DNA of 64,000 bases from Vaginella massiliensis (GCF_900089075.1 NZ_LT593747.1:633238-697237), one strand, 5' to 3'. Counted from the stretch's first letter, positions 34,189 to 44,175 are shown. Program-made: numbers and translations. The notes: generated by a model from the sequence alone, not told the origin.

Positions 34189-35601
34189 CTAACAGTCGGC
34201 TACATTTACCGTCACTGCCAAACCACCTTCTGAGGTTTCTTTGTATTTATTATTCATGTCCTTAGCCGTTTCCCACATGGTGTCTACCACTTTATCGAGC
34301 GGCACTTTTACATCGAACGGATCGGTATCCAAAGCCAATTCTGCGGCATTTATCGCTTTTATTGCGCCCATTGTATTGCGTTCTATACAAGGGATTTGCA
34401 CCAATCCTCCGATAGGATCACAAGTCAAGCCCAAATGATGTTCCATGGCGATTTCGGCTGCAATGGTCACTTGTTCTGGAGTACCGCCGAGAAGCTCGCA
34501 AAGCGCGGCTGCTGCCATGGCAGAAGAAACTCCAATCTCTGCTTGGCATCCTCCCATAGCTGCCGAAATTGTCGCTCCTTTTTTGAAAATACTTCCGATG
34601 ACACCTGCAACCATCAAAAATTGTTTGATTTCTTTCTCTCCTGCTTTGTGGTTGTCGATGGTCAAATAATACATCAACACAGCTGGGATCACGCCTGCAC
34701 TACCATTGGTGGGGGCTGTAACCACGCGTCCCAACGAGGCGTTTACCTCATTTACCGCCAAGGCATAGCAACTCACCCATTTGAAAATCTGGCGAAATGC
34801 TATTTTTGTTTTTCGTATCGCTTGAATCCATTCCCAAGGATTTTCATACGGTAAATCGCTTTTGAGCTTCTCATGCAAATCATAGGCTCTTCTGCGCACA
34901 TTTAGTCCGCCTGGTAAAATTCCTTCGGTATGACAACCGATGTAAATACATTCGAGCATAGTGTTCCAAACACGCATCAACTCGGCATCGATTTCATCAT
35001 CTGTTCGGATTGTGCGTTCGTTTTCTCGCATCAATTCCGAGATAGACAAGCCAGAGGTTTTGCAGAAATTGAGCAATTCTTCTGATGTGTTGAACAAGTA
35101 AGGAAAATCGCAAGTTACCTCTTTATTTTCTTGTTCATCTCCTTTGGTAATAAATCCACCACCGATAGAATAGAAAATAGATTCGTATTTTCCTTGATCG
35201 AAATATGCTGTAAACTTCAATCCGTTGGCATGATAATCCAAGAATTCTCGATTGAAGACCACATCCAATTCAGGATCAAAATCGATCCAATGGCTTTGGT
35301 TGAAATGCAATTGTTTGTTGAGTTGGATGTGTTCGATAATATTTTGAATATCATCAACTGGTATGTACTCTGGATCTGTACCGCTCAAGCCGAGCATTAC
35401 AGCATAATCGGTTGCATGACCTTTTCCTGTAAGCGACAGTGATCCGTAGAGATCGACCACCACTTTTTTTACTTCTTGAATTTTATTTTGTTCGGATATT
35501 TCTTTAAGAAAAGCTTCGGCAGCACGCCAAGGCCCTAAGGTATGCGAAGAGGATGGTCCTACTCCAATCTTCAGCATATCGAAAACAGAAATGCACTCCA
35601 T
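34189..35601 (-). CDS. sdaA: L-serine ammonia-lyase (iron-sulfur, single chain)
   Basis: A 470-residue enzyme that converts L-serine to pyruvate and ammonia using a 4Fe-4S cluster. It begins [32 protein letters not shown], the SdaA beta-domain motif, then the alpha-domain with [49 protein letters not shown] and the C-terminal [12 protein letters not shown]; cysteines of the GGCQ, TCDP and IPCIERN segments are the likely cluster ligands. Single-chain form (beta and alpha domains fused) as in proteobacteria. Confidence 0.95.
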   Translation of the reverse strand: MECISVFDMLKIGVGPSSSHTLGPWRAAEAFLKEISEQNKIQEVKKVVVDLYGSLSLTGKGHATDYAVMLGLSGTDPEYIPVDDIQNIIEHIQLNKQLHFNQSHWIDFDPELDVVFNREFLDYHANGLKFTAYFDQGKYESIFYSIGGGFITKGDEQENKEVTCDFPYLFNTSEELLNFCKTSGLSISELMRENERTIRTDDEIDAELMRVWNTMLECIYIGCHTEGILPGGLNVRRRAYDLHEKLKSDLPYENPWEWIQAIRKTKIAFRQIFKWVSCYALAVNEVNASLGRVVTAPTNGSAGVIPAVLMYYLTIDNHKAGEKEIKQFLMVAGVIGSIFKKGATISAAMGGCQAEIGVSSAMAAAALCELLGGTPEQVTIAAEIAMEHHLGLTCDPIGGLVQIPCIERNTMGAIKAINAAELALDTDPFDVKVPLDKVVDTMWETAKDMNNKYKETSEGGLAVTVNVADC

Positions 35602-35632
35602 ACTTAATTTACGTTTATATTTTTTCCTAAAT

Positions 35633-35640
35633 CAAAGATA
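35633..35640 (-). promoter_or_regulatory. -7 element TATCTTTG for L-serine dehydratase
   Basis: Minus-strand TATCTTTG fits TAnnTTTG; leader of about 27 bases. Confidence 0.5.
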
Positions 35641-35710
35641 TTCTAAATTATCTGGAATCTCGCATTTCATCACAAAAAAGCGAGCCGAAAGCTGTTAATA
35701 AAATGTAAAA

Positions 35711-35748
35711 TAAAAAAATGCTCATCAATCGAGAAGATCGATGAGCAT
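35711..35748 (-). terminator. Terminator of transaldolase gene
   Basis: On the minus strand a hairpin with arms ATGCTCATC (5') and GATGAGCAT (3'), plus an inner CGATC/GATTG-like pairing, is followed by a T-run. Confidence 0.75.
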
Positions 35749-35779
35749 GATGGCGATGATAATAATTGGTATTTATACT

Positions 35780-36436
35780 TTATTGATTTCCTTTGGCATA
35801 ATCTGCTAAAAACTGAGCCAAACCTGAATCGGTTAACGGATGTTTCAACAAGCCTAAGATAGAAGATAAAGGTCCAGTCATGACATCTGCACCAATTTTT
35901 GCACAGTTTACGATGTGCATGGTATGACGAACAGAGGCGGCGAGAATTTGTGTTTCGAATAGATAATTGTCGTACACCAAGCGAATTTCTTCGATCAAAT
36001 TGAGTCCGTCGGTTGAAATATCGTCTAATCGACCCAAAAATGGCGAAACGTAGGTTGCACCAGCTTTTGCTGCCAACAAGGCTTGTCCGACAGAGAAAAC
36101 CAACGTCACATTGGTTTTGATTTCTTTTTCGGCGAAATATTTACAGGCTTTTATTCCGTCTTTAGTCATAGGGATTTTTACAACAATCTGAGGATTGAGT
36201 GCTGCCAATGCTTCGCCCTCTTTTACCATTCCTTCGAAATCTGTTGCAATTACCTCTGCAGAAACATCACCATCTACAATGTCGCAAATCGCTTTGTAAT
36301 GGTTCAAAATATTTTCTTCTCCAGTGATGCCTTCCTTTGCCATCAGCGATGGATTGGTCGTTACACCATCTAAAATTCCTAAATCTTGAGCTTCTTTGAT
36401 TTCAGCTAAGTTCGCAGTATCAATAAAAAATTTCAT
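35780..36436 (-). CDS. Transaldolase (TalC/fructose-6-phosphate aldolase-like)
   Basis: A 218-residue (alpha/beta)8 aldolase of the short TalC type that transfers a dihydroxyacetone unit through a Schiff base in the pentose phosphate pathway. [36 protein letters not shown] is the family N-terminus; the Schiff-base lysine lies in [13 protein letters not shown] (VKIP motif), and [31 protein letters not shown] follows. The shorter start at ATG 36436 is used because the family begins MKFF; the upstream ATG at 36463 lies inside the promoter box at 36461-36468. Confidence 0.93.
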   Translation of the reverse strand: MKFFIDTANLAEIKEAQDLGILDGVTTNPSLMAKEGITGEENILNHYKAICDIVDGDVSAEVIATDFEGMVKEGEALAALNPQIVVKIPMTKDGIKACKYFAEKEIKTNVTLVFSVGQALLAAKAGATYVSPFLGRLDDISTDGLNLIEEIRLVYDNYLFETQILAASVRHTMHIVNCAKIGADVMTGPLSSILGLLKHPLTDSGLAQFLADYAKGNQ

Positions 36437-36460
36437 GTTTTTGTTTGTTGTATCGTTGCA

Positions 36461-36468
36461 CAAAAATA
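36461..36468 (-). promoter_or_regulatory. -7 element TATTTTTG for transaldolase
   Basis: Minus-strand TATTTTTG fits TAnnTTTG and decides the start codon of the transaldolase gene. A TTG about 23 bp upstream is a possible, loosely spaced -33. Confidence 0.5.
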
Positions 36469-36569
36469 ACGTAAATTGTTGGGAAGTTTCTCAATTATTT
36501 CAAATAATTATCAGCATCTAAGTTAAAATCGCTATGAATTTTTAATTCGTCTAAATCGTAGAAAAAAAT

Positions 36570-36577
36570 TATATTTG
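36570..36577 (+). promoter_or_regulatory. -7 element TATATTTG for secreted conserved protein
   Basis: TATATTTG fits TAnnTTTG; leader of about 14 bases to ATG 36596 and rules out the earlier in-frame ATT codon region as a start. Confidence 0.5.
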
Positions 36578-36595
36578 ATTAAAAGAAAAATAAAC

Positions 36596-37387
36596 ATGAA
36601 AAAAGTTTTAACGATTATAGGTCTATTGAGTCTGAGCTCTGGATTTGCACAAAAATTGAGCGATTATCCATACATCATTATTCCAGAAAATTTTGAGGAT
36701 TTTGAAAATAATCAGTTTCAGTTAAAATCGAGATTGAGTTATTTTTTGGGTCAGAAAAATTATACCATTCTCAGTAACGATGCCAGCACCTGGCCAAGCG
36801 AAGTGCAAGAAAATCCATGTCTTGCCACCACCGCAAATATGAAGAGAGTAAAAAGCATGCTCACCAACAAACTCGAACTGAGTTTCAGTAATTGTGAGCA
36901 TCAAATTATCGAGCAGATGGTCACGACTTCGAAAATCAAAGAATACGACAAAGGCTATCAAGAAGCGCTGAAAATGGCATTGAACAAGATCGCACCACAA
37001 CAAGCCAACGTAAAAAATCTGGAACATCTCGCTACAAAAAAACTAAAAGTAGTGCAGAAAAAAGAAACTTTTACACCTCCCGTACAAAAGCCCGAAACTC
37101 AAGCTGTAAGCGTTAATCAACCCGTAACAAACGACGCTCAACTCTACAAAATGGGTGACAATTCGTATAAACTGATCAACGCAACTAAAGGAACTTATTT
37201 GTTGGTGAATGCAACTTCGGATGAATTATTTGCCCGTTTGATTGAGACCGATGAGAAAGGAAAATACCAAGCCGTCATCCTCGATCGTAACGGCGAATAC
37301 GTCACCAACGCTTATGAAAACGGAAATGAAATCATGGTCGAATTAAAAGAAAATGGAAGATTGAAGTTGGTTCATTTCATTAAATAA
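36596..37387 (+). CDS. Conserved secreted protein of unknown function
   Basis: A 263-residue protein with a signal peptide (MKKVLTIIGLLSLSSGFAQ). The N-terminal part (YPYIIIPENFEDFENNQFQLKSRLSYFLGQKNY) followed by an ATTANMKRVKSMLTNKLELSFSNCEHQIIEQMV segment and DKGYQEALKMALNKI resembles a Flavobacteriia-specific family; the C-terminal third is beta-rich. Two cysteines (about residues 78 and 103) could form a disulfide. No function known. It lies 40 bp upstream of the oligopeptidase gene on the same strand. Confidence 0.75.
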   Translation: MKKVLTIIGLLSLSSGFAQKLSDYPYIIIPENFEDFENNQFQLKSRLSYFLGQKNYTILSNDASTWPSEVQENPCLATTANMKRVKSMLTNKLELSFSNCEHQIIEQMVTTSKIKEYDKGYQEALKMALNKIAPQQANVKNLEHLATKKLKVVQKKETFTPPVQKPETQAVSVNQPVTNDAQLYKMGDNSYKLINATKGTYLLVNATSDELFARLIETDEKGKYQAVILDRNGEYVTNAYENGNEIMVELKENGRLKLVHFIK

Positions 37388-37427
37388 TTTATCAAAAAAA
37401 TAAAAAAACAAGCAAGGGACATTCATC

Positions 37428-39536
37428 ATGCGTCAACATCTTTATACCATCACAACAATTTGCTTTACTTTTGCTCAACTAAATGCACAAGATATGCAAG
37501 CTCCGAAAGCAAAAAAAACAGAAAAAAAATTAAGTATACACGGCGATACACGAATCGATAATTATTATTGGTTAAACGATAGAGAAAATCCGGAAGTTAT
37601 CGATTATTTGAAAGCAGAAAATGCTTACACAAAGGCGATGCTAAAGCCTACAGAAAAATTACAAGCCGAGCTGTTTCAAGAAATCAAATCGAGAATAAAA
37701 GAAGATGATTCTTCGGTGCCTTATAAATTGAACGGTTATTGGTATGAAACTAAATTTGAAAAGGGCAAAGAATATCCGATTTATCAACGATACAAAGAAA
37801 ACCTAAGCGCACAAGCAGAGGTAATGTTCGATGTCAATCAAATGGCAGAAGGACACGCTTATTATCAATTGGGCGGAATAAACATCTCGCCCAACAATCG
37901 ATATGCTGCGTTTGGGGTAGACAATGTGAGCCGTAGAATTTATACCATTCAAATCAAAGATTTATCGAGCGGTAAAATCCTGAAAGATAAAATAGAAAAT
38001 ACCACAGGTTCATCGGTTTGGGCAGCCGACAACAAAACTTTATTTTATACCCGAAAAGATGCAACCCTGAGGGCTTACCAAATATGGAAGCATACCGTGG
38101 GAACCGATCAAAGCGAAGATGAGTTGGTTTATGAAGAAAAAGACGAAACCTTTAATGTCTATGTTTACAAATCAAAATCTAGAGCCTACATTATCATCGG
38201 CTCTTCTAGTACCGTTTCTGATGAATACCGATTCATCAAAGCCGATGAGCCCAATGCAAAATTTCAGATCTTTCAGCCCAGAGAGCGCAATTTAGAATAT
38301 TCGATCGAGCATTATCAAGATAAATTTTATATTCAGACCAACAAAGATAACGCACTGAATTTCAAAATCATGACTACCCCAATCAACAAAACAACTAAGG
38401 AGAATTGGGTAGAATTTATTCCTTACAGAAAAGATGTTTTGATCGAAGGATTCGAAGTTTTCAAAGACTTTTTGGTTGTGGAAGAACGCAAAAACGGATT
38501 GACACAAATGAACATTCGCTCTTGGGATGGAAAAGAAAATTATTATCTACCATTCAAAGAAGAGACTTACAACGCAGGAAGTTCGGTAAATACAGATTTT
38601 GACACTCATTTGTTTCGATATTCTTATACCTCACTCACCACGCCAAATTCGGTAATCGATTTCGATATGGTCAACAAAACCAGCGAGATCAAAAAAGAAC
38701 AAGAAGTGTTGGGAGGGTTCGATAAAAACAATTATACCTCAGAAAGAATTTGGGTCGAAGCCCGCGACGGAAAATTGGTACCCGTCTCTATAGTGCGCAG
38801 AAAAGACACCAAACTAAATGCATCAACCCCACTACTCCTCTATGCTTATGGCTCATACGGCTATTCGATGGAAGCCTACTTTAGCTCGTCTCGTCTAAGT
38901 CTATTAGACAGAGGATTCGTCTACGCCATTGCCCATATAAGAGGTGGAGAAGAAATGGGTCGCGAATGGTACGAAGATGGCAAAATGCTCAACAAGAAAA
39001 ATACTTTTTACGACTTTATCGATGTTGCAAAAAACTTGATAGAACGCCATTATACTTCGGCAAAACATTTGTACGCCATGGGCGGATCGGCTGGAGGTTT
39101 GTTGATGGGAGCTGTAATCAATATGGAGCCACAACTTTTCAATGGAGCCATTGCACAAGTTCCATTTGTTGATGTGGTGACCACCATGTTGGATGATAGC
39201 ATCCCACTTACCACAGGAGAATATGACGAATGGGGAAATCCAAACGAAAAAGTATATTACGACTATATGAAATCGTATTCGCCATACGACAATATCGAGG
39301 CTAAGGATTATCCTCATTTATTGGTTACAACAGGTTTACACGATTCTCAAGTACAATATTGGGAACCTGCAAAATGGGTTGCCAAATTACGCGATCTGAA
39401 AACAGATCAGAATCTGCTCTTACTTGAAACCAATATGGATACGGGGCACGGAGGCGCATCTGGACGATTCGAGAGTCTGAAAGAAGTTGCTTTAGAATAT
39501 GCCTTTCTCTTGCTACTCGAAAACAAAATCAAATAA
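37428..39536 (+). CDS. Oligopeptidase B (S9A prolyl oligopeptidase family)
   Basis: A 702-residue serine peptidase. An N-terminal hydrophobic stretch (about residues 5-20) suggests export. The N-terminal half is a seven-bladed beta-propeller that gates access, and the C-terminal alpha/beta-hydrolase domain shows LLYAYGSYGYSM, AHIRGGEEMGREWYEDGK, the nucleophile serine in AMGGSAGGLLMGAVINM, PFVDVVTTMLD and the catalytic His near NMDTGHGGASGRF. The GGSAGG context and RGGxEMG are typical of oligopeptidase B, which cleaves after basic residues; that specificity is inferred from the family. Confidence 0.92.
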   Translation: MRQHLYTITTICFTFAQLNAQDMQAPKAKKTEKKLSIHGDTRIDNYYWLNDRENPEVIDYLKAENAYTKAMLKPTEKLQAELFQEIKSRIKEDDSSVPYKLNGYWYETKFEKGKEYPIYQRYKENLSAQAEVMFDVNQMAEGHAYYQLGGINISPNNRYAAFGVDNVSRRIYTIQIKDLSSGKILKDKIENTTGSSVWAADNKTLFYTRKDATLRAYQIWKHTVGTDQSEDELVYEEKDETFNVYVYKSKSRAYIIIGSSSTVSDEYRFIKADEPNAKFQIFQPRERNLEYSIEHYQDKFYIQTNKDNALNFKIMTTPINKTTKENWVEFIPYRKDVLIEGFEVFKDFLVVEERKNGLTQMNIRSWDGKENYYLPFKEETYNAGSSVNTDFDTHLFRYSYTSLTTPNSVIDFDMVNKTSEIKKEQEVLGGFDKNNYTSERIWVEARDGKLVPVSIVRRKDTKLNASTPLLLYAYGSYGYSMEAYFSSSRLSLLDRGFVYAIAHIRGGEEMGREWYEDGKMLNKKNTFYDFIDVAKNLIERHYTSAKHLYAMGGSAGGLLMGAVINMEPQLFNGAIAQVPFVDVVTTMLDDSIPLTTGEYDEWGNPNEKVYYDYMKSYSPYDNIEAKDYPHLLVTTGLHDSQVQYWEPAKWVAKLRDLKTDQNLLLLETNMDTGHGGASGRFESLKEVALEYAFLLLLENKIK

Positions 39537-39543
39537 ACGAAAT

Positions 39544-39576
39544 GAATCCCGTGAATTATAGCGGGATTTTTTTTTA
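39544..39576 (+). terminator. Terminator of oligopeptidase gene
   Basis: AATCCCG-TGAATTATAG-CGGGATT stem followed by eight or more T residues. Confidence 0.9.
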
Positions 39577-39580
39577 CACT

Positions 39581-39601
39581 TATACTAAAACATTTAGTAT
39601 A
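39581..39601. promoter_or_regulatory. 21-bp palindrome overlapping the recQ promoter
   Basis: TATACTAAA-ACA-TTTAGTATA is a perfect 9-bp inverted repeat. Its right arm overlaps a -7-like TATATTTA (39598-39605), so a bound repressor would block transcription of recQ-fmt. It could also be a stem of the leader RNA. Confidence 0.5.
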
Positions 39602-39623
39602 TTTAACTTCAAACAACGAGTAT

Positions 39624-41489
39624 TTGGAAGCCAAATCTATTTTAAAACAATATTGGAATTTCGACGAATTTCGCTCGCCCCAGCAAGAAATTATCCAAAG
39701 CATTTTGTCGCATCAAGACGTTATTGCCATTCTGCCCACTGGTGGCGGAAAATCGATTTGTTATCAAGTTCCAGCACTGCTCATGAGTGGGATTACGTTG
39801 GTGATTACACCGCTCATTGCCTTAATGGAGGATCAAGTAAAAACACTCCAACAAAAGAACATTGCTGCCCAGTTTATCACCAACGAAATGGACGTGTACC
39901 AGATCGCAACCATTTTAGAAGGCTGCCAGCGACAAGAAATCAAACTCTTGTACATTTCCCCAGAACGGTTGCAAAGCAAGCGATTTATCGAACGATTGCA
40001 AACCTTCGATCTCAGCCTTATTGCCGTAGATGAAGCGCATTGTATCTCGCAGTGGGGGCACGATTTCAGACCGGCATACCGTAAAATAGCCGCGATTAGA
40101 GTCGATTTTCCGAATACGCCTATTTTGGCCTTGACGGCTACCGCTACGCCAATTATTACAAAAGATATCGAACAAAATCTCGAACTGAAAAATCCTCAGA
40201 TTTTCAAATCTTCTTTAATTCGAGAAAATCTCACTTATTTTGTACGATTATCAGAAAATAAAAAACAAGACTTGCTCTATTATCTCCAAAAATTTCCGGG
40301 CAGTAGCATTGTTTTTTGCAAGACCAGAAAGCAAACGTATGAGATTGCAACTTTCTTGATCGATCACGGCATCGATGCCGATTATTTTCATGCGAAATTG
40401 GATCCGCAACAAAAAAAAGAAAAACAAGCGCATTGGACACAGAGCAATCAACAAGTTATGGTTTCGACAAATGCGTTTGGTATGGGAATTGACAAACCCA
40501 ACGTTCGTACAATTTTTCATTTAGATTTACCCTCGTCTATCGAGGCTTATTATCAAGAAGTTGGACGAGCAGGGCGAGACGGCTTGCCTGCACAAGGAAT
40601 TTACCTTTTCAACCCAGAAGACATTGTCATAGCAGAAAAAATATTCAAGTCGAAACTTCCAACCAAAAATGAATTCGTCGAAATCGGAAATTTACTTTTC
40701 AGTTATTTGCAAATCGCCGAAGGTGAAATTCCACCACAATTAATGTCGCTCGATGTCCCTTTTTTCGCAGAAAAATTCAATTTAGATGTGAAGAAAGTTT
40801 TCAATTTTATCCATTTCTTACACAACAAAGAACTGATTTTTCTAAAAGATTTCACCCAGAATAGTACCATTCAAATCTTGGTGTTACCAGAAGTGATTGC
40901 GCATCATTATCAATATCAAATACTTTTGGAATACCTCGAGCGAAATTATCCCGGAATTTATACCATTCCGAAGGAGGTTTACGAACTGAAAATTGCATTC
41001 GACACCCATATGAACCTGAGTGAAGTACGCCAACAATTACACGCCATGTATCACGAAGGAATTATCGATTATTCGGATCGATTTCTCACGCGAATCAAAT
41101 TTTTACAACCACGCGAAACCAATGTACTCAAAAACAATTGGTGGAAGCAATACGAAGAAATTCAACTCAACAATTGGAAGAAACTTGAAGCCATTTCGTT
41201 CTATGCAGCCCAACACGAATACTGTAGAGAACGCATGATTCTCTCTTATTTCGGCGAAAAATCTACTCACAATTGCGGCAACTGCGATGTCTGCACCGCC
41301 AACCAACAAGGAAATCCAATAGACGAAGCGCAATTATTGGCTTTTTTGGGAGAAGAGGTAAAAAATATCGATGAAATTTTGATGCATTTTATAAATTCGC
41401 CAAAAGAAAAAGTGATTGCAGAATTGCAATACTTGTTAGACGAAATGAAAATAATAAAAATTGGATTGGATCAATTCAAAAAAAATTAA
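39624..41489 (+). CDS. recQ: ATP-dependent DNA helicase RecQ (short form)
   Basis: A 621-residue 3'-5' helicase for recombination and fork repair. Helicase core: ILPTGGGKSICYQVP (Walker A), VDEAHCISQWGHDFRPAY (DEAH and aromatic-rich loop), TATAT, and MVSTNAFGMGIDKPNVR / QEVGRAGRDG. Then a RecQ C-terminal zinc-binding region with the cysteines of EYCRERM and NCGNCDVC (about residues 538-565) and a winged-helix part. No HRDC domain is present, so this is the shorter of the RecQ types found in Flavobacteriia. The start is TTG 39624; no ATG lies upstream in frame. fmt follows after 7 bases. Confidence 0.93.
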   Translation: MEAKSILKQYWNFDEFRSPQQEIIQSILSHQDVIAILPTGGGKSICYQVPALLMSGITLVITPLIALMEDQVKTLQQKNIAAQFITNEMDVYQIATILEGCQRQEIKLLYISPERLQSKRFIERLQTFDLSLIAVDEAHCISQWGHDFRPAYRKIAAIRVDFPNTPILALTATATPIITKDIEQNLELKNPQIFKSSLIRENLTYFVRLSENKKQDLLYYLQKFPGSSIVFCKTRKQTYEIATFLIDHGIDADYFHAKLDPQQKKEKQAHWTQSNQQVMVSTNAFGMGIDKPNVRTIFHLDLPSSIEAYYQEVGRAGRDGLPAQGIYLFNPEDIVIAEKIFKSKLPTKNEFVEIGNLLFSYLQIAEGEIPPQLMSLDVPFFAEKFNLDVKKVFNFIHFLHNKELIFLKDFTQNSTIQILVLPEVIAHHYQYQILLEYLERNYPGIYTIPKEVYELKIAFDTHMNLSEVRQQLHAMYHEGIIDYSDRFLTRIKFLQPRETNVLKNNWWKQYEEIQLNNWKKLEAISFYAAQHEYCRERMILSYFGEKSTHNCGNCDVCTANQQGNPIDEAQLLAFLGEEVKNIDEILMHFINSPKEKVIAELQYLLDEMKIIKIGLDQFKKN

Positions 41490-41496
41490 AAAAATT

Positions 41497-42429
41497 ATGC
41501 GAGTCGTATTCATGGGAACACCCGAATTTGCCAAGGCTTCTTTACAAGAAATACATGAAAATAGCCAACATGAGATAGTTGGCGTAGTAACAGTGCCAGA
41601 TAAACCTGCGGGTCGAGGACAAAAAATTCATGAATCTGAGGTAAAAAAATATGCAGTAGCTCAAAACCTAAAACTTTTACAACCCGAAAAACTACGCAAC
41701 GAAGATTTTCTTGAAGAACTAAAATCGCTCCAAGCCGATGTATTTGTTGTTGTTGCATTTCGCATGCTGCCGCAAAGCGTTTGGAGCATTCCGCCCAAAG
41801 GAACTTTCAACCTCCATGGCTCATTATTACCGCAATACCGAGGAGCTGCCCCCATCAATTGGGCAATCATCAATGGGGAAAAAGAAACCGGCGTCACCAC
41901 ATTTCTTATAGACGAAAAAATTGATACGGGTAAAATGTTGTTGAAACAAAGTATCGAAATTGACGAGCATGAAAATGCCGGAACTATTCACGATCGGCTC
42001 ATGGAAATTGGCAAACAATTGGTAGTAAAAACATTGGATGGTTTGGAGAACGACACCTTGCAGGCCATGCCACAAATCGAAATAGAGGAGCTAAAACCAG
42101 CACCCAAAATTTTCAAAGAAGATTGTAAAATCAATTGGAAACAAAGCATAGAAGCCATTCACAATCAGATACGAGGGTTGAGTCCGTATCCGGCTGCATG
42201 GACGAAAATCAATGGGAAATCGGCAAAAATTCTAAAGGGAAAAATCAGCACCGAAACTATTTTGGGAGAGCCCTATCACTTGCAGTACAACAAAAATCAG
42301 TTATTTGTCCTTTTACCAGACGGCGTTTACGAAATAGAAGAAATTCAACCCGAAGGAAAAAAACGAATGCTTGCAATAGATTTTATCAATGGATTGCAAA
42401 ACGTAACTCAATTAGTATTAGAGTTTTAA
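41497..42429 (+). CDS. fmt: Methionyl-tRNA formyltransferase
   Basis: A 310-residue enzyme that formylates initiator Met-tRNA using 10-formyl-THF. MRVVFMGTPEFAKASLQEIHE at the start, VTVPDKPAGRGQ, FNLHGSLLPQYRGAAPINWAIINGEKETGVTTF (catalytic N-H-D group in the LHGSLLP/AP region) and a C-terminal tRNA-binding OB-like domain. ATG 41497 is preferred to the earlier in-frame codon because the enzyme family starts at MRVVFMGT; the earlier part of the frame overlaps the 3' end of recQ. Confidence 0.95.
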   Translation: MRVVFMGTPEFAKASLQEIHENSQHEIVGVVTVPDKPAGRGQKIHESEVKKYAVAQNLKLLQPEKLRNEDFLEELKSLQADVFVVVAFRMLPQSVWSIPPKGTFNLHGSLLPQYRGAAPINWAIINGEKETGVTTFLIDEKIDTGKMLLKQSIEIDEHENAGTIHDRLMEIGKQLVVKTLDGLENDTLQAMPQIEIEELKPAPKIFKEDCKINWKQSIEAIHNQIRGLSPYPAAWTKINGKSAKILKGKISTETILGEPYHLQYNKNQLFVLLPDGVYEIEEIQPEGKKRMLAIDFINGLQNVTQLVLEF

Positions 42430-42505
42430 TTTTTTTTCATAAATTGCCATAGTTTTATCCGAAAAAATCGAAATATTAAATTTTCACTTTTTTTCGACCT
42501 AAAAC

Positions 42506-42535
42506 TTGCATAAACATTGGGAAAGTTTATATTTG
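42506..42535 (+). promoter_or_regulatory. Complete -33/-7 promoter of the HU gene
   Basis: TTG at 42506-42508, a 19-bp spacer and TATATTTG at 42528-42535 match the Bacteroidetes consensus. The ATG at 42572 leaves a leader of about 30 bases, AT-rich as is common in highly expressed genes of this phylum. Confidence 0.75.
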
Positions 42536-42571
42536 TGTATAATTTAAATTTAATTTATAAATATTAAGACT

Positions 42572-42856
42572 ATGAACAAATCAGAATTAATCGATGCAAT
42601 GGCTGCTGATGCAGGTATCTCTAAAGAAGCTGCAAAAAAAGCATTAAATTCATTCACTTCAAACGTTACAGCTGCTTTATCGAAAGGTGATAAAGTTGCT
42701 TTAGTTGGTTTTGGTACATTCTCTACATCTGAGAGATCTGCTCGTACAGGGATCAACCCACAGACTAAAAAAGAAATCAAAATTGCTGCTAAAACAGTAG
42801 CAAAATTCAAAGCTGGTTCTGAATTATCAGCAGCAGTAGATAGCAAAAAGAAATAA
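42572..42856 (+). CDS. HU family DNA-binding protein
   Basis: A 94-residue histone-like protein that bends DNA and compacts the nucleoid. [28 protein letters not shown], the [33 protein letters not shown] beta-arm region with the intercalating proline (in INPQT), and the lysine-rich end are diagnostic. A consensus promoter and a terminator flank it, so it is a single-gene unit. Confidence 0.96.
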   Translation: MNKSELIDAMAADAGISKEAAKKALNSFTSNVTAALSKGDKVALVGFGTFSTSERSARTGINPQTKKEIKIAAKTVAKFKAGSELSAAVDSKKK

Positions 42857-42879
42857 TAATTTAACTTTTTGATGATAAT

Positions 42880-42909
42880 AAACTCCTTTCCAACGAAAGG
42901 AGTTTTTTT
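42880..42909 (+). terminator. Rho-independent terminator of HU gene
   Basis: AACTCCTTTC-CAAC-GAAAGGAGTT stem followed by T residues, overlapping the 3' end of pdxH. Confidence 0.9.
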
Positions 42910-43552
42910 ATGGTGCTAAACGCTTCTTTTGCCAGCAATTATCAACTTTTTGATAAAGAATTCGGTCGTGCAGACGGCTTGGTCTTCCTTGCCAAAATTC
43001 TATCCGAACAGGGCGAACCAAAAAACCACCCCAGTGCGGAGGTCGAGGAATCGCCACGCCATCGAACTTTTGCTGATAAAATGCAATGGCTTTTTCGAAA
43101 TCATGATGCTCCTCTATTTCTTCACTTTGCGGTGAAACCCAAGCGCCAATCTGGCTGTCTCGCGGTCGCGTAGCAAAATATTCGTCAGAATTTTGTTCGC
43201 TCACCTTCTCTGTAATGCCCTTGATGATGACTTGCTGTTGCAAACTTGGCCAAAAAAAACTCAAACAAACATGCGGATTGGCTTCTATCGACTTTCCTTT
43301 TTCGCTGGTATAATTCGTAAAAAAAACAAATCCTTCGGAGTTGAATTCCTTTAGCAATACCACCCGGCTGCGAGGAAAACCATCGAGCCCGAGGGTCGAT
43401 AAAGTCATCGCATTTGCTTCATCGATTGCTTTTGATTGATCGGCTTGATGATACCAAACGTTAAATTGATCCAAAGGATTATCTTCCAATGTGTTAAAAT
43501 CAATAGAATTTTGGTTGTATATCTTTCTTTTGTTTGATAAATCTTGTTTCAT
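42908..43552 (-). CDS. pdxH: Pyridoxamine 5'-phosphate oxidase
   Basis: A 214-residue FMN enzyme that makes pyridoxal 5'-phosphate. MTLSTLGLDGFPRSRVVLLKEFNSEGFVFFTNYTSEKGKSIEANP is the FMN-binding N-terminal half; the C-terminal PPHWGGFLVRPVRIEFWQGRPSRLHDR motif is diagnostic for PdxH. Cytosolic. PLP made here supplies the many PLP enzymes of the window (hemL, cysteine desulfurase and others). Confidence 0.96.
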   Translation of the reverse strand: MKQDLSNKRKIYNQNSIDFNTLEDNPLDQFNVWYHQADQSKAIDEANAMTLSTLGLDGFPRSRVVLLKEFNSEGFVFFTNYTSEKGKSIEANPHVCLSFFWPSLQQQVIIKGITEKVSEQNSDEYFATRPRDSQIGAWVSPQSEEIEEHHDFEKAIAFYQQKFDGVAIPRPPHWGGFLVRPVRIEFWQGRPSRLHDRILYQKVDNCWQKKRLAP

Positions 43553-43632
43553 TCAATTTTTTTTATTTAATTAGTACAGCAGATTTCTAATTTAGATTAC
43601 CAGTCTCAAAAAATAATTCACAAGTGAACGCA

Positions 43633-44175
43633 ATGAAAATACAAAAAGGTGATATTCTAATTGCAAAACCAACCTTAGCCAACGACATTTTTACACGCAG
43701 CGTAGTCATCATTACCGAACATGGTGAGAATGGTTCTGTGGGGTTCATTCTGAACAAATCTTCGCATATACCACTCAACATTTTCGTCTCACAGATGAAT
43801 TCTGAACTCATTGTTTACGAAGGTGGACCTGTAGACAAAGATAATATTTATTACTTACATTCTCGTCCAGATTTGATTTCGGATAGTGAAAAGATTTGCG
43901 ACAATATCTATTGGTCTGGAAATTATAACGATGTGAGAAATGCGGTGAACAATGGTAAAATTGGCGACGACGAAATCCGATTTTATTTGGGTTATTCGGG
44001 GTGGACTACCGATCAACTAGAAAGTGAGCTGAGTTTGAATGCGTGGATTCACATTCGCGAGAAGATCGATATTTTCAGAGATTGGGAGGTCGATTTGTGG
44101 AAAAATCAAATGAAAAAATTAGGAGGAGAACATTTACTTTGGGTAAATGCTCCCGCAGATCCTAGTATGAATTAA
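43633..44175 (+). CDS. YqgE/AlgH family protein (UPF0301)
   Basis: A 180-residue cytosolic protein of the UPF0301 family: KIQKGDILIAKPTLANDIFTRSVVIITEHGENGSVGFILNKSSHIPL and VYEGGPVDKDNIYYLHSRPDLI are the conserved signatures. Its function is unknown; AlgH affects alginate and quorum-related regulation in Pseudomonas. The start at ATG 43633 follows three codons of an alternative GTG at 43624. It converges with the class IV aminotransferase-like gene, overlapping it by 4 bases. Confidence 0.88.
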   Translation: MKIQKGDILIAKPTLANDIFTRSVVIITEHGENGSVGFILNKSSHIPLNIFVSQMNSELIVYEGGPVDKDNIYYLHSRPDLISDSEKICDNIYWSGNYNDVRNAVNNGKIGDDEIRFYLGYSGWTTDQLESELSLNAWIHIREKIDIFRDWEVDLWKNQMKKLGGEHLLWVNAPADPSMN

